A DNA stretch of 64,000 nt from Latilactobacillus fragifolii (GCF_905332535.1 NZ_CAJOCF010000001.1:310001-374000); one strand, 5' to 3'; positions 27,734 through 37,077 are shown, counted from the stretch's first letter. Notes: generated by a model from the letters alone, not told the origin. Numbers and translations are program-made.

Positions 27734-28975
27734 ATGGCTAAATATGAAAAATTAATTCCTCGTTTTCTAGAATATGTCACAACGGAAACCCGTTCAGATG
27801 AAAACGCAACAACGAGCCCATCAACCCAAACCCAAGTGGTATTTTTACACAAATTGATGGACGACTTGAAGGAAATCGGATTAAGTGACGTGAAATACAA
27901 CGAAAGCAATGGCTATGTAACAGCGTTATTGCCAAGTAATATTGATAAAAAAGTGCCAACGATGGGCTTTTTATCACACGTCGATACTGCCGACTTCAAT
28001 GCCAAAGGTGTCAAGCCACAAATCGTCGAAAACTACGATGGTGAATCAATTATCAAATTAGACGAAGCGGGTAAATTTGTATTAGATCCTCAAGAATTCC
28101 CCAACATGAAAAATTATAAAGGGCAAACTTTAATTACGACTGATGGCTCAACCTTATTGGGTTCAGATGATAAATCGGGTGTCGCAGAAATCATGACTGC
28201 CATGGACTTCTTGGTTCAACATCCTGAAATCAAACATGGCGACATCAAGATTGGTTTTGGTCCCGATGAAGAAATCGGGACTGGCGCTGACCACTTTGAT
28301 GCCAAAGATTTCGCAGCGGACTTTGCTTACACAATGGATGGCGGCCCAATCGGTCAGCTAGAGTATGAAACTTTTAACGCTGCTGCAATGAAAGTCGATA
28401 TTCAAGGCAAAAATGTGCATCCTAGTGAAGCTAAAGATATCATGGTTAATGCCCTTCAAGTAGCTGTTGACTTCCAAAATGCTTTACCAAGCGACGAAGT
28501 ACCTGAAAAGACAGACGGTCGCCAAGGGTTCTACCATTTATTAAGTCTTGAAGGCACAGTGGATGAAGCACACATGGCTTATATCATCCGGGACTTCGAA
28601 CGTGATGGTTTAGAAGAACGAAAGGCATTTGCTGCCAAAGTGGCTGATCAGATGAATGCTAAATACGGCGAAGGTCGCGTTGTCGCAACCATCAAAGATC
28701 AATATTACAACATGGCGGAAGTCTTAAAAGACCACATGGACGTTGTTGAGCTTGCTAAAGATGCAATGGAAGCTGTTGGTATCAAGCCATTAATCGAACC
28801 AGTTCGTGGTGGGACAGATGGTTCGAAGATTTCATTCATGGGGATTCCAACCCCTAACATCTTTGCTGGCGCTGAAAATATGCATGGTCGCTACGAATTT
28901 GTTTCAGTTGAAACAATGGAAAAAGCTGTCGATACAATGCTTAAGATGAATGACTTAAACGTTGAACGAAACTAA
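27734..28975 (+). CDS. pepT: Peptidase T (tripeptide aminopeptidase)
   Basis: 413 residues, family M20B. Dimetal ligands are visible in [10 protein letters not shown] (His), [19 protein letters not shown] (bridging Asp), [15 protein letters not shown] (catalytic Glu), [13 protein letters not shown] (Asp) and [15 protein letters not shown] (His). It releases the N-terminal residue from tripeptides in the cytoplasm, feeding amino acids from imported peptides. It has its own AGGAGG site and a terminator, and is likely a single-gene unit. Confidence 0.97.
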   Translation: MAKYEKLIPRFLEYVTTETRSDENATTSPSTQTQVVFLHKLMDDLKEIGLSDVKYNESNGYVTALLPSNIDKKVPTMGFLSHVDTADFNAKGVKPQIVENYDGESIIKLDEAGKFVLDPQEFPNMKNYKGQTLITTDGSTLLGSDDKSGVAEIMTAMDFLVQHPEIKHGDIKIGFGPDEEIGTGADHFDAKDFAADFAYTMDGGPIGQLEYETFNAAAMKVDIQGKNVHPSEAKDIMVNALQVAVDFQNALPSDEVPEKTDGRQGFYHLLSLEGTVDEAHMAYIIRDFERDGLEERKAFAAKVADQMNAKYGEGRVVATIKDQYYNMAEVLKDHMDVVELAKDAMEAVGIKPLIEPVRGGTDGSKISFMGIPTPNIFAGAENMHGRYEFVSVETMEKAVDTMLKMNDLNVERN

Positions 28976-28984
28976 TATAAATTG

Positions 28985-29023
28985 AAAAGCCCCGTACAAA
29001 TACAATTTGTACGGGGCTTTTTT
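28985..29023. terminator. Terminator after pepT, also facing aroD
   Basis: AAAAGCCCCGTACAAA pairs with TTTGTACGGGGCTTTTTT. The symmetry allows use by both convergent genes. Confidence 0.95.
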
Positions 29024-29031
29024 ACGTGTAT

Positions 29032-29751
29032 TTAATTTTGATGCATCGTCAACAAGCCTTTGAGTTGTTCAATTGGTAATTGGCCGGATGCACTGGGGTG
29101 TTCAAGATAACCAAAACTCACGGCTGAACCGAATTGACCACCAAAAATGCGAGAGGCTAAGCCAAATTCAGACATCGCCATCGTGATTAGAGGGGTTGTA
29201 TGATCGTGTGTAAAAGACTGGGTAAGCGCCATTAATCGAGTAGTATCATCATTACTTTGAGCGGTAGTTGCTAGTTTTAACATATCTGGTTGCGTCGCAT
29301 GCATTGCTGCGAGTTGTTTTTGAAGTGCTAGATTATCAGGGGTTGTCTTTAAATCGTGATGGCTCAATAATACTTGATAGCCATTTGCACGTGCAAGCGC
29401 GCTGACGGCTTTTCTAACGGACTTGGGTAAAGACCACTCGATATCAACTACGTCGCCGATTTGTGCCGATAATAATGGCGTATAGCGGTCTAAATAATCG
29501 GCTGGATCAGCAAGGCCGCCATCATGCGTGGTTCTAAGCGTTAAAATAACCGGTTGTCGGGCAGCGACAATTTGGTGAGCAGCGGTTAATAAAGTCGCTG
29601 GTGCTTGCCAATAGTCTAAACGCCATTCTAAAATATCAATCGCAGCTTGCTTTTGCTCAACAAGTGCCATTTCACGCTTACAATCGTCTAGGTTACGCGG
29701 CATTAAGGAAACGGCCGTTTGGGTCTGGCCAGTGCCAACATGGAGGGTCAT
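29032..29751 (-). CDS. aroD: 3-dehydroquinate dehydratase, type I
   Basis: 239 residues from the ATG at 29751 (a TTG at 29754 is adjacent). The family blocks IDILEWRLDYW, VILTLRTTHDGG, QVLLSHHDLKTTP (catalytic His) and DMLKLATTAQSNDDTTRLM (Schiff-base Lys) are present, ending in the SEFGLASRIFGGQFGSAVSFG region. It dehydrates 3-dehydroquinate to 3-dehydroshikimate. It is separate from the other aro genes of this window (32704-36295), which read in the opposite direction and otherwise supply aroE, DAHP synthase, aroB and aroK. Confidence 0.96.
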   Translation of the reverse strand: MTLHVGTGQTQTAVSLMPRNLDDCKREMALVEQKQAAIDILEWRLDYWQAPATLLTAAHQIVAARQPVILTLRTTHDGGLADPADYLDRYTPLLSAQIGDVVDIEWSLPKSVRKAVSALARANGYQVLLSHHDLKTTPDNLALQKQLAAMHATQPDMLKLATTAQSNDDTTRLMALTQSFTHDHTTPLITMAMSEFGLASRIFGGQFGSAVSFGYLEHPSASGQLPIEQLKGLLTMHQN

Positions 29752-29859
29752 CAAATGAACTCACTTTCTAATCAAAATAGGTGAACGATTTTTAAATCGA
29801 CAAAGTCTATTTTAAGAGAAAAAGTTGTTTAACGCAACAAACTTTATCAATTAAACAAC

Positions 29860-29889
29860 AAAAAAGACCTACCAACTGGCAGCTCTTTT
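29860..29889 (-). terminator. Probable terminator after the Tim44-like gene
   Basis: On the minus strand an imperfect AAAAGAGCTGCC/GGTAGGTCTTTTTT hairpin ends in a T-run, overlapping the stop codon. Confidence 0.55.
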
Positions 29890-30628
29890 ATAGGGATTGA
29901 TTAATATGAGCGACACGATATTGACCATCAATTAATTTAAACGTCCAAATTTCGCTGAAACGTTCAATATAAGCCGCTTCACGACGTTGGTCATTAACCG
30001 TGGCTGTTTGCCGATCATCAGTAAAGTAATCGCGCATTTGCGCTGTCACTAGAATATCTTGGCGGTTCAGTTTTTCAGGTAATAATAACTCAGTTGAAAC
30101 AATGGCGATACTCTCAAGTTGGTTATGTTTATGGTGCCGTTGATAACGGTTTAAGATGCGTTGTTGTTGGTGCTGAAAATGGGGCGTCATTAAGTCCGCC
30201 ACGTCGGTTAAGTCATTTGAGGGCCAAGCTGTTTCAATTTGATAGAATGCATTTTCAAAGCGCGCCGCGGTTTCAGCATCTAACGGCATGGTATCAGCCA
30301 GAGCCCGTTTTCTACGTCCGGTTAACCAGTCACGCACTTTACGCCAAATCATGATCCCAAGGGAGACAAATACGAAAAGCAGGGTGACTATACTATCGAA
30401 TAAACGACGCATCGGGGATTTGTAGTAATGCCGATATCCCGCATCATCGTAATAATAATCACGACTACGGCCGCCAACATAACCAGCTGTCGGTGAGGAA
30501 TAACCCCCACCGCTACCACCGGATCCGCCCGAACCACCCGAAGACCCGCCAGCACGCGCAGCAACTGGACTCGGTAATAAAACAATTAAACAAAGGGTAA
30601 ATAAGATAAAAATAAGAGCTTTCTTCAT
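29888..30628 (-). CDS. Tim44-like domain membrane or secreted protein with Gly/Ser-rich N-terminus
   Basis: 246 residues from the ATG at 30628 (GAGGTCGC upstream; the longer frame lacks a signal-like start). A signal peptide (KKALIFILFTLCLIVLLPSPVAARA) is followed at once by a GGSSGGSGGSGGSGGG stretch, a Tyr-rich segment, one membrane helix at about 85-102, and a C-terminal domain of about 120 residues (RFENAFYQIETAWPSNDLTDVADLMTPHFQHQQQ) resembling Tim44-like domains (Pfam Tim44). In bacteria the role is unknown. It stands alone. Confidence 0.75.
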   Translation of the reverse strand: MKKALIFILFTLCLIVLLPSPVAARAGGSSGGSGGSGGSGGGYSSPTAGYVGGRSRDYYYDDAGYRHYYKSPMRRLFDSIVTLLFVFVSLGIMIWRKVRDWLTGRRKRALADTMPLDAETAARFENAFYQIETAWPSNDLTDVADLMTPHFQHQQQRILNRYQRHHKHNQLESIAIVSTELLLPEKLNRQDILVTAQMRDYFTDDRQTATVNDQRREAAYIERFSEIWTFKLIDGQYRVAHINQSL

Positions 30629-30745
30629 AAGCGACCTCGCAATCAAATAACAATAGATAATCAGTTTAGCGGAAATAATATGGGATGGCAATAGAATGGG
30701 GTGAATCTTAATTAATATGCATATTACGCTAATTAGTAGTCGCCG

Positions 30746-31573
30746 TTAATTATTATGAATCACTTGAATCTGTGTTAACCAATTGGTGGCTAACGAAATC
30801 CACTGTGACGCCCCCTTGTTTAAATATTTGGTTTTACCAGGCTTTTGGGTGACATGGTTGGCTAATGCTAATCCATGAATACCACTGCCAAATAAATGAT
30901 ATTCCACAGGAATATGATGTTTCTGTAGAGCTAATACATAGCGTAATGAATTTTCAGCAGGCACTAACTCATCGGTCGCAGTTTGCCAGACAAAGGCGGG
31001 TTTAGCATTATCCGTAATATTGGTTTGGGCGTGCCAAAACTGTGAATCCTGCGTAATTAAATTTTTCTCAGCGCTTGTTGTTGGAAAACCAGCGTCTAAA
31101 TCGATGACCGGATAGGCAAGAATAATCGCCGCATATTGACCGGCGTACTGATCAAGATGGTATTGCTTCACTAACAGAGGATTGGTTGCAATGCCATTGT
31201 AATTGGCAACAACATGCCCACCCGCAGAGAACCCAGTTAAGACAATTCGGTCTGTATCAATCGAATGCTTTCCAGTTTGTTCAGTTACCCATTCGATGGT
31301 CCGCGCTACCTGATTAAGTGCCATTGGATAAACCTCATGAGTTGCGTCACGCAATTGATAAGGGAGGACTAAAACATGCATCCCTTCGGCAAGAAATTTT
31401 AACGCGATAGGTGTTGTTTCACGCTCTGAATGAAAGGTAAATCCCCCACCGGGACAAATAATCATGACGGGTTGCTTGACGGGAGTTTCAAAATCAGCTA
31501 TTGGGTCAAGCCAGTAGGCGGTTACTAAGAATGGTTGTTCGTTAGATTTTAATTCTTGTGTTTCAATTTGCAT
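30746..31573 (-). CDS. Alpha/beta hydrolase (acetylxylan esterase-like, BD-FAE family)
   Basis: 275 residues from the ATG at 31573; an in-frame ATG at 31594 has no ribosome site and is the alternative. VMIICPGGGFTFHSERE is the HGGG-like oxyanion stretch, and the nucleophile elbow is LTGFSAGGHVVANYNG (GFSAG). The acid is near FVWQTATDELVPAENSLR and the His near FGSGIHGLALANH. Family members hydrolyse acyl esters on carbohydrates or small esters; the natural substrate is unknown. It overlaps the preceding esterase gene, so they form an operon. Confidence 0.85.
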   Translation of the reverse strand: MQIETQELKSNEQPFLVTAYWLDPIADFETPVKQPVMIICPGGGFTFHSERETTPIALKFLAEGMHVLVLPYQLRDATHEVYPMALNQVARTIEWVTEQTGKHSIDTDRIVLTGFSAGGHVVANYNGIATNPLLVKQYHLDQYAGQYAAIILAYPVIDLDAGFPTTSAEKNLITQDSQFWHAQTNITDNAKPAFVWQTATDELVPAENSLRYVLALQKHHIPVEYHLFGSGIHGLALANHVTQKPGKTKYLNKGASQWISLATNWLTQIQVIHNN

Positions 31574-32327
31574 TTGCTGTACCAAGCCTTTCATTTGAAA
31601 ATCTGTGTAATACTTGTTGTAACTGATGATCCCAAAATGACCAATCGTGACCGATATTCTCTGTTACAAAAATTGGTGTCTGTCCAATCGCCGTTAACTT
31701 TGCAGCCAGCGCCTGATTATCAACATAGAAATCATCTTGAGTGCCACACGCGATATAAACAGACGAAGTAAGTTCGGATGTTAATAAATCATCTAAGTCA
31801 ACAGGAATCATATTTTGTTGATTAATGAGTACTCGATAGGGCGGTAGTGTCTCCAAAATGGTTGTTGGGAAATTAAAGTAATTTACCGCGCCTGAAATTA
31901 CGCCAATCCCCCTAAATCGCTTAGGTTCGACCAATCCCCATCTGAATGCACCATAACTACCCATTGAAATCCCTGCGATAAAACAATCTGCTAGATTAGT
32001 TGACAGTTTGAACGTAGCGGTGACTCTAGGCCTTAATTCGGTTGTCAGGAATTGCCAGGCAGGAAAAGAGGGACTGTCTAGGTAGCAACTACGGCCAAGA
32101 CTAGGAAGAATGATCGCCATCTGGGTCGCCGTTGCGTATCGTTCGATACTTGTTTTGCGGATAATATCTGACTGGTTCGTTCCTAATCCATGCAACAAAA
32201 TCATATAGGGCCACTCTGTAGCTGTCAAGGATACTTGATCGCTAGACCGGGGTTCAGGAAGAATCACACTAATTGTTGCTGTCTGCTGCAATGTATTGGC
32301 ATAAAACTGCATATTAATCAGTGTCAT
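31563..32327 (-). CDS. Esterase family protein (tributyrin esterase EstA-like)
   Basis: 254 residues, with a GAGGGCTC ribosome site ahead of the ATG. The elbow FIAGISMGSYGAFRWGL (GISMG) places the Ser near residue 122. MILLHGLGTNQSDIIRKTSIERYA and the His in NIGHDWSFWDHQLQQVL match the esterase D/EstA group of lactic acid bacteria that act on short-chain esters such as tributyrin. Substrate range here is inferred. It is the first gene of a two-gene minus-strand unit with the alpha/beta hydrolase. Confidence 0.88.
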   Translation of the reverse strand: MTLINMQFYANTLQQTATISVILPEPRSSDQVSLTATEWPYMILLHGLGTNQSDIIRKTSIERYATATQMAIILPSLGRSCYLDSPSFPAWQFLTTELRPRVTATFKLSTNLADCFIAGISMGSYGAFRWGLVEPKRFRGIGVISGAVNYFNFPTTILETLPPYRVLINQQNMIPVDLDDLLTSELTSSVYIACGTQDDFYVDNQALAAKLTAIGQTPIFVTENIGHDWSFWDHQLQQVLHRFSNERLGTANAN

Positions 32328-32352
32328 TTTGAGCCCTCAATGGTGGTTGCTT

Positions 32353-32609
32353 TTAAGTAACCGAATAGCCCCACAATAAAGTAAGAATTAGAGCAATCAA
32401 TAAAGTGCTATAGTGTGAAATAAGATAGTTGTAGAAATTTTGATTAATACCAACGTTTGGCGGAATGAAGGCGGAAATCCGATTAATGAACCCGAAAGTG
32501 CATAATTATTAACGTGTAATAACCCTGTGATTAAGCCACCTACCCCGCTAGCGATGCTGGCTGTGATAAAAACTCGTTGATCCTTTAAATTGACACCATA
32601 AATATTAAT
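32353..32609 (-). pseudogene. Remnant of a beta-glucoside-type PTS EIIC permease
   Basis: On the minus strand the bases upstream of the esterase translate, without a start codon, to a fragment with INIYGVNLKDQRVF and GGLITGLLHVNNYALSGS, which resembles the AIYGVNLRLK...PF and GGAIAG...YAF region of beta-glucoside PTS permeases. Near 32465 the reading frame must shift; the next frame reads PPNVGINQNFYNYLISHYSTLL with a final hydrophobic segment ending at a stop (32353-32355), like the EIIC C-terminus. About 85 codons remain of more than 600, so the gene is dead. The identification rests on motif recognition only. Confidence 0.65.
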
Positions 32610-32616
32610 TCAAATC

Positions 32617-32645
32617 AAAAGACAGAAGAAACGCTGTCTTTTTTT
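32617..32645 (+). terminator. Isolated plus-strand terminator-like hairpin
   Basis: AAGACAG pairs with CTGTCTT over an 8-base loop and is followed by TTTTT. No plus-strand gene lies directly upstream, so it may be left over from a lost gene or protect aroE from read-through. Confidence 0.55.
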
Positions 32646-32703
32646 GTTGCGCCCATTTAAAAATCTCATTAAGTAAAGTATGATAGTTTTAGAGGAAAAT
32701 GTA

Positions 32704-33567
32704 ATGATATCAGGTTATACAGCTCTTTACGGCTTGGTTGCGCATCCGGCGCACCATAGCTTGTCGCCCATGATTCATAATCTGGGTTTTAAACAACATC
32801 AAATCGACGCACGGTATCTGGTTTTCGATAGCCAAGCACAGCCGCAAAATATCGCAACGGCCATCCGGACACTTGGGGTGGCAGGCGTTAATCTTTCGAT
32901 GCCTTATAAACAGTCGCTAGTGCCATTAATGGACGAACTAATGCCAGCTGCCCAACTTGTTGGGGCTATCAATACGGTTGCTTTACAATCGGGTAAATTG
33001 GTAGGCACGAATACTGATGGCGATGGTTTTTGGCGCGCTTTGCAGAAAAGATATCCCAATCTAGCTAGTCAGCAGATTGTCATGCTGGGGGCAGGAGGCG
33101 CAGGTTTGGCGATCATCGAAGCCGCCGCTCGTTATGGTGTGGCGACGATTCAAGTCTTCAAACGCCAAAACCCGACTTATGTGGCAGTTGAACAACGACT
33201 GGTAACAATTGCTAATCACCATTCGATGTCCATCGTGCTACATGATTATGCCGATGAACAAGCCCTCCAACACGCACTCATTACTGCTGATTGCGTGATT
33301 AACGCCACGAATCTTGGCATGGTCAATACCCCTGGATTACCAATGGCGGCACCGCTCATTCGTCAAATAGCGCCAACTTGTCTAGTCACCGACTTAATTT
33401 ATGCACCACGGCAGACTGCTTTTTTACAATTAGCGGCTCAAAGTGGGCATTCCACCCAAAACGGGCTTGGCATGTTAATCGAACAGGCTGCGTTGAGTTT
33501 TCAATTCTGGACGGGCCGGGTATTACAAACCGATCCTATTTATCACGCTTTAATGAAGGAGTTTTAA
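32704..33567 (+). CDS. aroE: Shikimate dehydrogenase
   Basis: 287 residues from the ATG at 32704 (AGAGGAAAA upstream; an in-frame start at 32680 was rejected). YGLVAHPAHHSLSPMIHN is the shikimate-binding start, NLSMPYKQSLVPLMD holds the catalytic Lys, NTDGDGFWRAL the substrate Asp, and VMLGAGGAGLAIIEAAARYG the NADP Rossmann loop. It reduces 3-dehydroshikimate to shikimate. It heads a cluster aroE - DAHP synthase - aroB - aroK with very short spacings. Confidence 0.96.
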   Translation: MISGYTALYGLVAHPAHHSLSPMIHNLGFKQHQIDARYLVFDSQAQPQNIATAIRTLGVAGVNLSMPYKQSLVPLMDELMPAAQLVGAINTVALQSGKLVGTNTDGDGFWRALQKRYPNLASQQIVMLGAGGAGLAIIEAAARYGVATIQVFKRQNPTYVAVEQRLVTIANHHSMSIVLHDYADEQALQHALITADCVINATNLGMVNTPGLPMAAPLIRQIAPTCLVTDLIYAPRQTAFLQLAAQSGHSTQNGLGMLIEQAALSFQFWTGRVLQTDPIYHALMKEF

Positions 33568-33573
33568 CAATTT

Positions 33574-34575
33574 ATGATTATTCAATTTAAACCAAATACC
33601 GATTCGGCGCTAGTGGCTGCGTTTTGTGCACGACAGCGCACAATGTATCCAAATGTTTACCAGATTAAGCATCATGTAGTAGTTGTCGGGGCTAAAGCAC
33701 TAGCGTTTACTGCCGCTGAGGAACAAGCGATTACGACAACCATGACAGACGAGCCGAGTTACGTGCTTGGTAGTCGGCTATTCCAACCTGAAAACACGGT
33801 CATCAAATTAGCCCACAGTACGATTGGCGGTGCAGACTTCACAGTTATGGCAGGCCCTTGTTCAGTGGAATCCGCTGAGCACATCATGGCCATGGCACAA
33901 GTCGCAAAAAAAGGTGGCGCCACTATTTTGCGCGGTGGCGCTTATAAACCGCGAACATCACCGTATGCCTTTCAAGGGATGGGTGAAACTGGTTTAAAAG
34001 CATTACGGAAGGCTGCTGATGCTTATCAAATGGACGTTGTGACTGAAGTGATGGATGAAACGCATGTTGATTTAGTGGCGCAATACACCGATATTTTTCA
34101 AATCGGAGCGCGTAATATGCAAAACTTTTCATTATTAAAAGCGGTTGGGAAAACCAACGTTCCAGTTGCCTTGAAACGCGGGTTAGCAGCGACTGTTGAT
34201 GATTTGTTAAACGCGGCCGAATACATTGCCGCCAACGGGAACCATCAAATTATGCTGTTAGAACGCGGAATTCAAACATTTGACAATCACTATACGCGCA
34301 ACACATTTGATTTAAACGTTGTCCCAGTACTGCAAAAATTAACGCACTATCCAGTCTTAATTGATCCGAGCCATGCCACTGGTAAATGGGACCTTGTGAC
34401 GCCCATGGCCCGCGCTGGCGTTGCAACTGGAGCAAGTGGACTACAAGTTGAAATTCACGATCATCCAGAAAAGGCTTATTCTGATGGTGCGCAAGCTTTG
34501 AAACCAGCCACTTATCTGGCAATGTGTCACCAAGTATGGGCCGTTGATGCGGTCGTCAAGCAGTGGCGGCACTAA
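33574..34575 (+). CDS. 3-deoxy-7-phosphoheptulonate (DAHP) synthase
   Basis: 333 residues, six bases after aroE. A ferredoxin-like N-terminal domain (about 1-70) precedes the type I-beta catalytic barrel: VMAGPCSVESAEHIMAMAQ, LRGGAYKPRTSPYAFQGMG, QIGARNMQNFSLLKAVG, LLERGIQTFDN and IDPSHATGKWDLVTPMARAG. It condenses PEP and erythrose 4-phosphate, the first step of the shikimate pathway. Enzymes with this N-terminal domain are often feedback-regulated by Tyr or Phe; whether this one is cannot be seen. Its stop overlaps the aroB start. Confidence 0.95.
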   Translation: MIIQFKPNTDSALVAAFCARQRTMYPNVYQIKHHVVVVGAKALAFTAAEEQAITTTMTDEPSYVLGSRLFQPENTVIKLAHSTIGGADFTVMAGPCSVESAEHIMAMAQVAKKGGATILRGGAYKPRTSPYAFQGMGETGLKALRKAADAYQMDVVTEVMDETHVDLVAQYTDIFQIGARNMQNFSLLKAVGKTNVPVALKRGLAATVDDLLNAAEYIAANGNHQIMLLERGIQTFDNHYTRNTFDLNVVPVLQKLTHYPVLIDPSHATGKWDLVTPMARAGVATGASGLQVEIHDHPEKAYSDGAQALKPATYLAMCHQVWAVDAVVKQWRH

Positions 34576-35687
34576 TGGTGACGATTGATGTCCACCTCAC
34601 GCAGAAAGATTACCAAATTCGGATCCAATCTGGTTTGCAGCAAACCTGTGCTGAACAAATTGCACAAGTTTGGACACCACGGCAAATCGCATTAATCACA
34701 GACACGAATGTTGCCCCGTTGTATTTAGAAGCGATTGAATCGCAGTTAATAAAAGCTGGCTATCAAGTCACACCAATCATTGTCCCGGCTGGTGAATCAG
34801 CAAAATCGCTTAATCAAGCAATGGAGCTTTACACCCAGTTAGCAGCTACCAATTTGACTCGCAAGGACGGGGTAATTGCTTTAGGGGGAGGGGTTATCGG
34901 TGATTTGGCCGGCTTTGTCGCGTCAACCTATATGCGTGGTGTTGCATTCATTCAAATCCCAACCTCATTATTGGCGCAGGTTGACAGTAGTGTTGGTGGT
35001 AAGACGGCACTTGATTTACCAGCTGGCAAAAATTTAGTTGGTTCTTTCTATCAGCCAGACTTAGTGTTGATTGATCCTAAATTTCTAGCGACCTTGGATG
35101 AACGCCAATTATCGGCCGGCTTTGCGGAAGTCGTTAAAGTCGCCGCCCTCAACGGTGGTCGGTTTTGGCAACAGGTGACTGCTATTGAAAACACACACAT
35201 GATTCTGGCGCAGGCTGAAACGCTGATTCAGCAGAGCGTCCACTACAAAGCACGGATTGTCATGGCTGATGAAAAAGAAAATAATCATCGCCAATTATTA
35301 AATTACGGCCATACCATCGGCCATGCGGTTGAAACGCTCGCCAATGGCACCCTTGTCCACGGCGAAGCGGTCAGCATCGGGTTGGTAACCATGCAACGGT
35401 TAGCCGAACAAAGCCGGCTGACTGAAGCACATTTAACACCAACACTTAAAGCCGTTTTAAATACGGTCGGTTTGCCAACCGCTAGTTCGTTACTCACGAG
35501 TGAGCGACTCTTTGAACAACTTTTACACGATAAGAAAAATCAAGGCCAGGCGATTAATCTTGTTTACCTCGACGCAATTGGTGCTCCTAAAATTCAATCC
35601 GTACCGCTAGCAACATTAGCGGCTAATCTCATTTCAAAAAAACTGGTAACCAACCCACAGATACTTTACAATGAAACTAACTTATAA
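34575..35687 (+). CDS. aroB: 3-dehydroquinate synthase
   Basis: 370 residues from the ATG at 34575, which overlaps the DAHP synthase stop by one base; a GTG at 34563 is the only longer option. It has NAD-binding and catalytic blocks: IVPAGESAKSLNQAMELY, ALGGGVIGDLAGFVASTYMRGVAFIQIPTSLLAQVDSSVGGKTALDLPAGKNLVGSFYQP and LLNYGHTIGHAVETLANGTLVHGEAVSIGL with metal His residues. It closes DAHP to 3-dehydroquinate. The overlap suggests coupled translation. Confidence 0.96.
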   Translation: MVTIDVHLTQKDYQIRIQSGLQQTCAEQIAQVWTPRQIALITDTNVAPLYLEAIESQLIKAGYQVTPIIVPAGESAKSLNQAMELYTQLAATNLTRKDGVIALGGGVIGDLAGFVASTYMRGVAFIQIPTSLLAQVDSSVGGKTALDLPAGKNLVGSFYQPDLVLIDPKFLATLDERQLSAGFAEVVKVAALNGGRFWQQVTAIENTHMILAQAETLIQQSVHYKARIVMADEKENNHRQLLNYGHTIGHAVETLANGTLVHGEAVSIGLVTMQRLAEQSRLTEAHLTPTLKAVLNTVGLPTASSLLTSERLFEQLLHDKKNQGQAINLVYLDAIGAPKIQSVPLATLAANLISKKLVTNPQILYNETNL

Positions 35688-35773
35688 AGAGTGTTTAACT
35701 GCCCGTATGACGCGAAGCAGTCTTGGAACCAACAAATATATTTGAAATAGAACCATAGGGGTTGATTGACTAG

Positions 35774-36295
35774 ATGCAACTGATTTTAATCGGTTTTATG
35801 GGGTCTGGCAAAACGACCATTGCACGCAAAGTTGCCCATCATTACCATTGTGACTGGATTGATTTGGATCGCTACATCATGCAAGAACAGCAAATGACGA
35901 TAAATGAAATCTTTGCCGAAAAAGGGCAAGCTGCATTTCGGCAAATGGAATTTGAGGCCTTACAGACATTGATCCAATACGATGGGGTTATCGCAACTGG
36001 CGGCGGAGTGGTGGATGATGCTCAGACGCGTTATTTACTGGAACAGAGTCATATCCCCATTTTTTTCCTAAATGGGAGTTATGAAGCCCATTGGCGCCGT
36101 GTTTCTCGTAACGATCGGCGTCCACTTGTGAATCAATTGGGCCACGATGGGTTGCGTGAACTGTATCATCAACGGCGCCCTAAGTATTATCGGCTTGCGG
36201 ACTACACCATTTTTTTCCAACATAAGACACCGAACATGATGTTGGCAGAAATTGATACGCAGCTACCCAAAATTCAAAAAAAACTGGCTAATTAA
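35774..36295 (+). CDS. aroK: Shikimate kinase
   Basis: 173 residues. It has the P-loop GFMGSGKTTIARKVA at residues 7-21, WIDLDRYI, FRQMEFEAL, the IATGGGVV shikimate loop and the DRRPL lid. It phosphorylates shikimate at O3. It lies 86 bases after aroB, with a T-run hairpin at its stop, so it probably ends the cluster. Genes for the last two steps (aroA, aroC) are not in this window. Confidence 0.95.
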   Translation: MQLILIGFMGSGKTTIARKVAHHYHCDWIDLDRYIMQEQQMTINEIFAEKGQAAFRQMEFEALQTLIQYDGVIATGGGVVDDAQTRYLLEQSHIPIFFLNGSYEAHWRRVSRNDRRPLVNQLGHDGLRELYHQRRPKYYRLADYTIFFQHKTPNMMLAEIDTQLPKIQKKLAN

Positions 36296-36312
36296 CATTA
36301 GTCAGTTTTTTT
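36276..36312 (+). terminator. Terminator after aroK
   Basis: AAACTGGCTAAT pairs with ATTAGTCAGTTT and is followed by T-run. The stop codon of aroK lies within the loop. Confidence 0.88.
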
Positions 36313-36389
36313 AATGGTTGTCCAATCATATTATTCGCTTTTTAACGCCGGCGGCTTGTATGATGAGTTTATAACAAGGAGGGTGAACA

Positions 36390-36989
36390 ATGACATTTAA
36401 ATTACCAGAACTACCTTATGAATATGTAGCGCTAGAGCCCTATATCGATTCTGAAACAATGCATCTACATCATGACAAACACCATAAGACTTACGTGACC
36501 AAACTTAACGCGGCACTGGCTAAGCACCCTGATTTAGCAGGTAAATCATTACATGACTTATTAACGCACATCGATGATTTACCGAAGAAGCTGCAAACGC
36601 CTATCCGCAATAATGCCGGGGGCCATGCAAACCATAGTTTCTTCTGGCGAATTCTAACGCCCAATGCCCCTGAAGCACCGACTGGGGAGTTGCTTGAACG
36701 GATTGAAGCCCGTTTTGGGAAGTTTAAAACGTTCCAAGAAGAATTCAGCAAGGCTGCCGTTGATGTGTTTGGTTCCGGTTGGGCATGGCTTGTTATTGAT
36801 GAAGCTGGTGAACTGCAACTGATGACAACCCAAAACCAAGATTCACCACTGATGAGTCGAAATCGCCCATTGCTTGGCCTTGATGTTTGGGAGCATGCTT
36901 ATTACCTGAAATACCAGAATAACCGTATTGATTATATCGAAAATTTCTGGAAAATGATTAATTGGCCCTTGGTAGCAGAATTGCTTTAA
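36390..36989 (+). CDS. sodA: Superoxide dismutase (Mn type)
   Basis: 199 residues. Metal ligands are H27 (MHLHHDKHHKTY), H82 (GGHANHSFFW), and D165/H169 (LDVWEHAYYLKYQNNR). The NQDSPL segment at about residues 149-154 is of the Mn type. It dismutates superoxide in the cytoplasm. Many lactobacilli lack SodA and use high manganese instead; its presence fits a Latilactobacillus. GGAGGGTGA precedes the start, and a terminator follows. Confidence 0.97.
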   Translation: MTFKLPELPYEYVALEPYIDSETMHLHHDKHHKTYVTKLNAALAKHPDLAGKSLHDLLTHIDDLPKKLQTPIRNNAGGHANHSFFWRILTPNAPEAPTGELLERIEARFGKFKTFQEEFSKAAVDVFGSGWAWLVIDEAGELQLMTTQNQDSPLMSRNRPLLGLDVWEHAYYLKYQNNRIDYIENFWKMINWPLVAELL

Positions 36990-37023
36990 CAGGCGGGATT
37001 TATTATTTGGACACCAATGAGTT

Positions 37024-37069
37024 AAAAAAGAAGCCCTAGCATGCAATGCTGCATGCCAGGGCTTCTTTT
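37024..37069. terminator. Bidirectional terminator between sodA and dipeptidase gene
   Basis: A long stem, AAGAAGCCCTAGCATGC with GCATGCCAGGGCTTCTT, followed by T-run and with A-run on the other side. Confidence 0.93.
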
Positions 37070-37077
37070 GCTAATGA

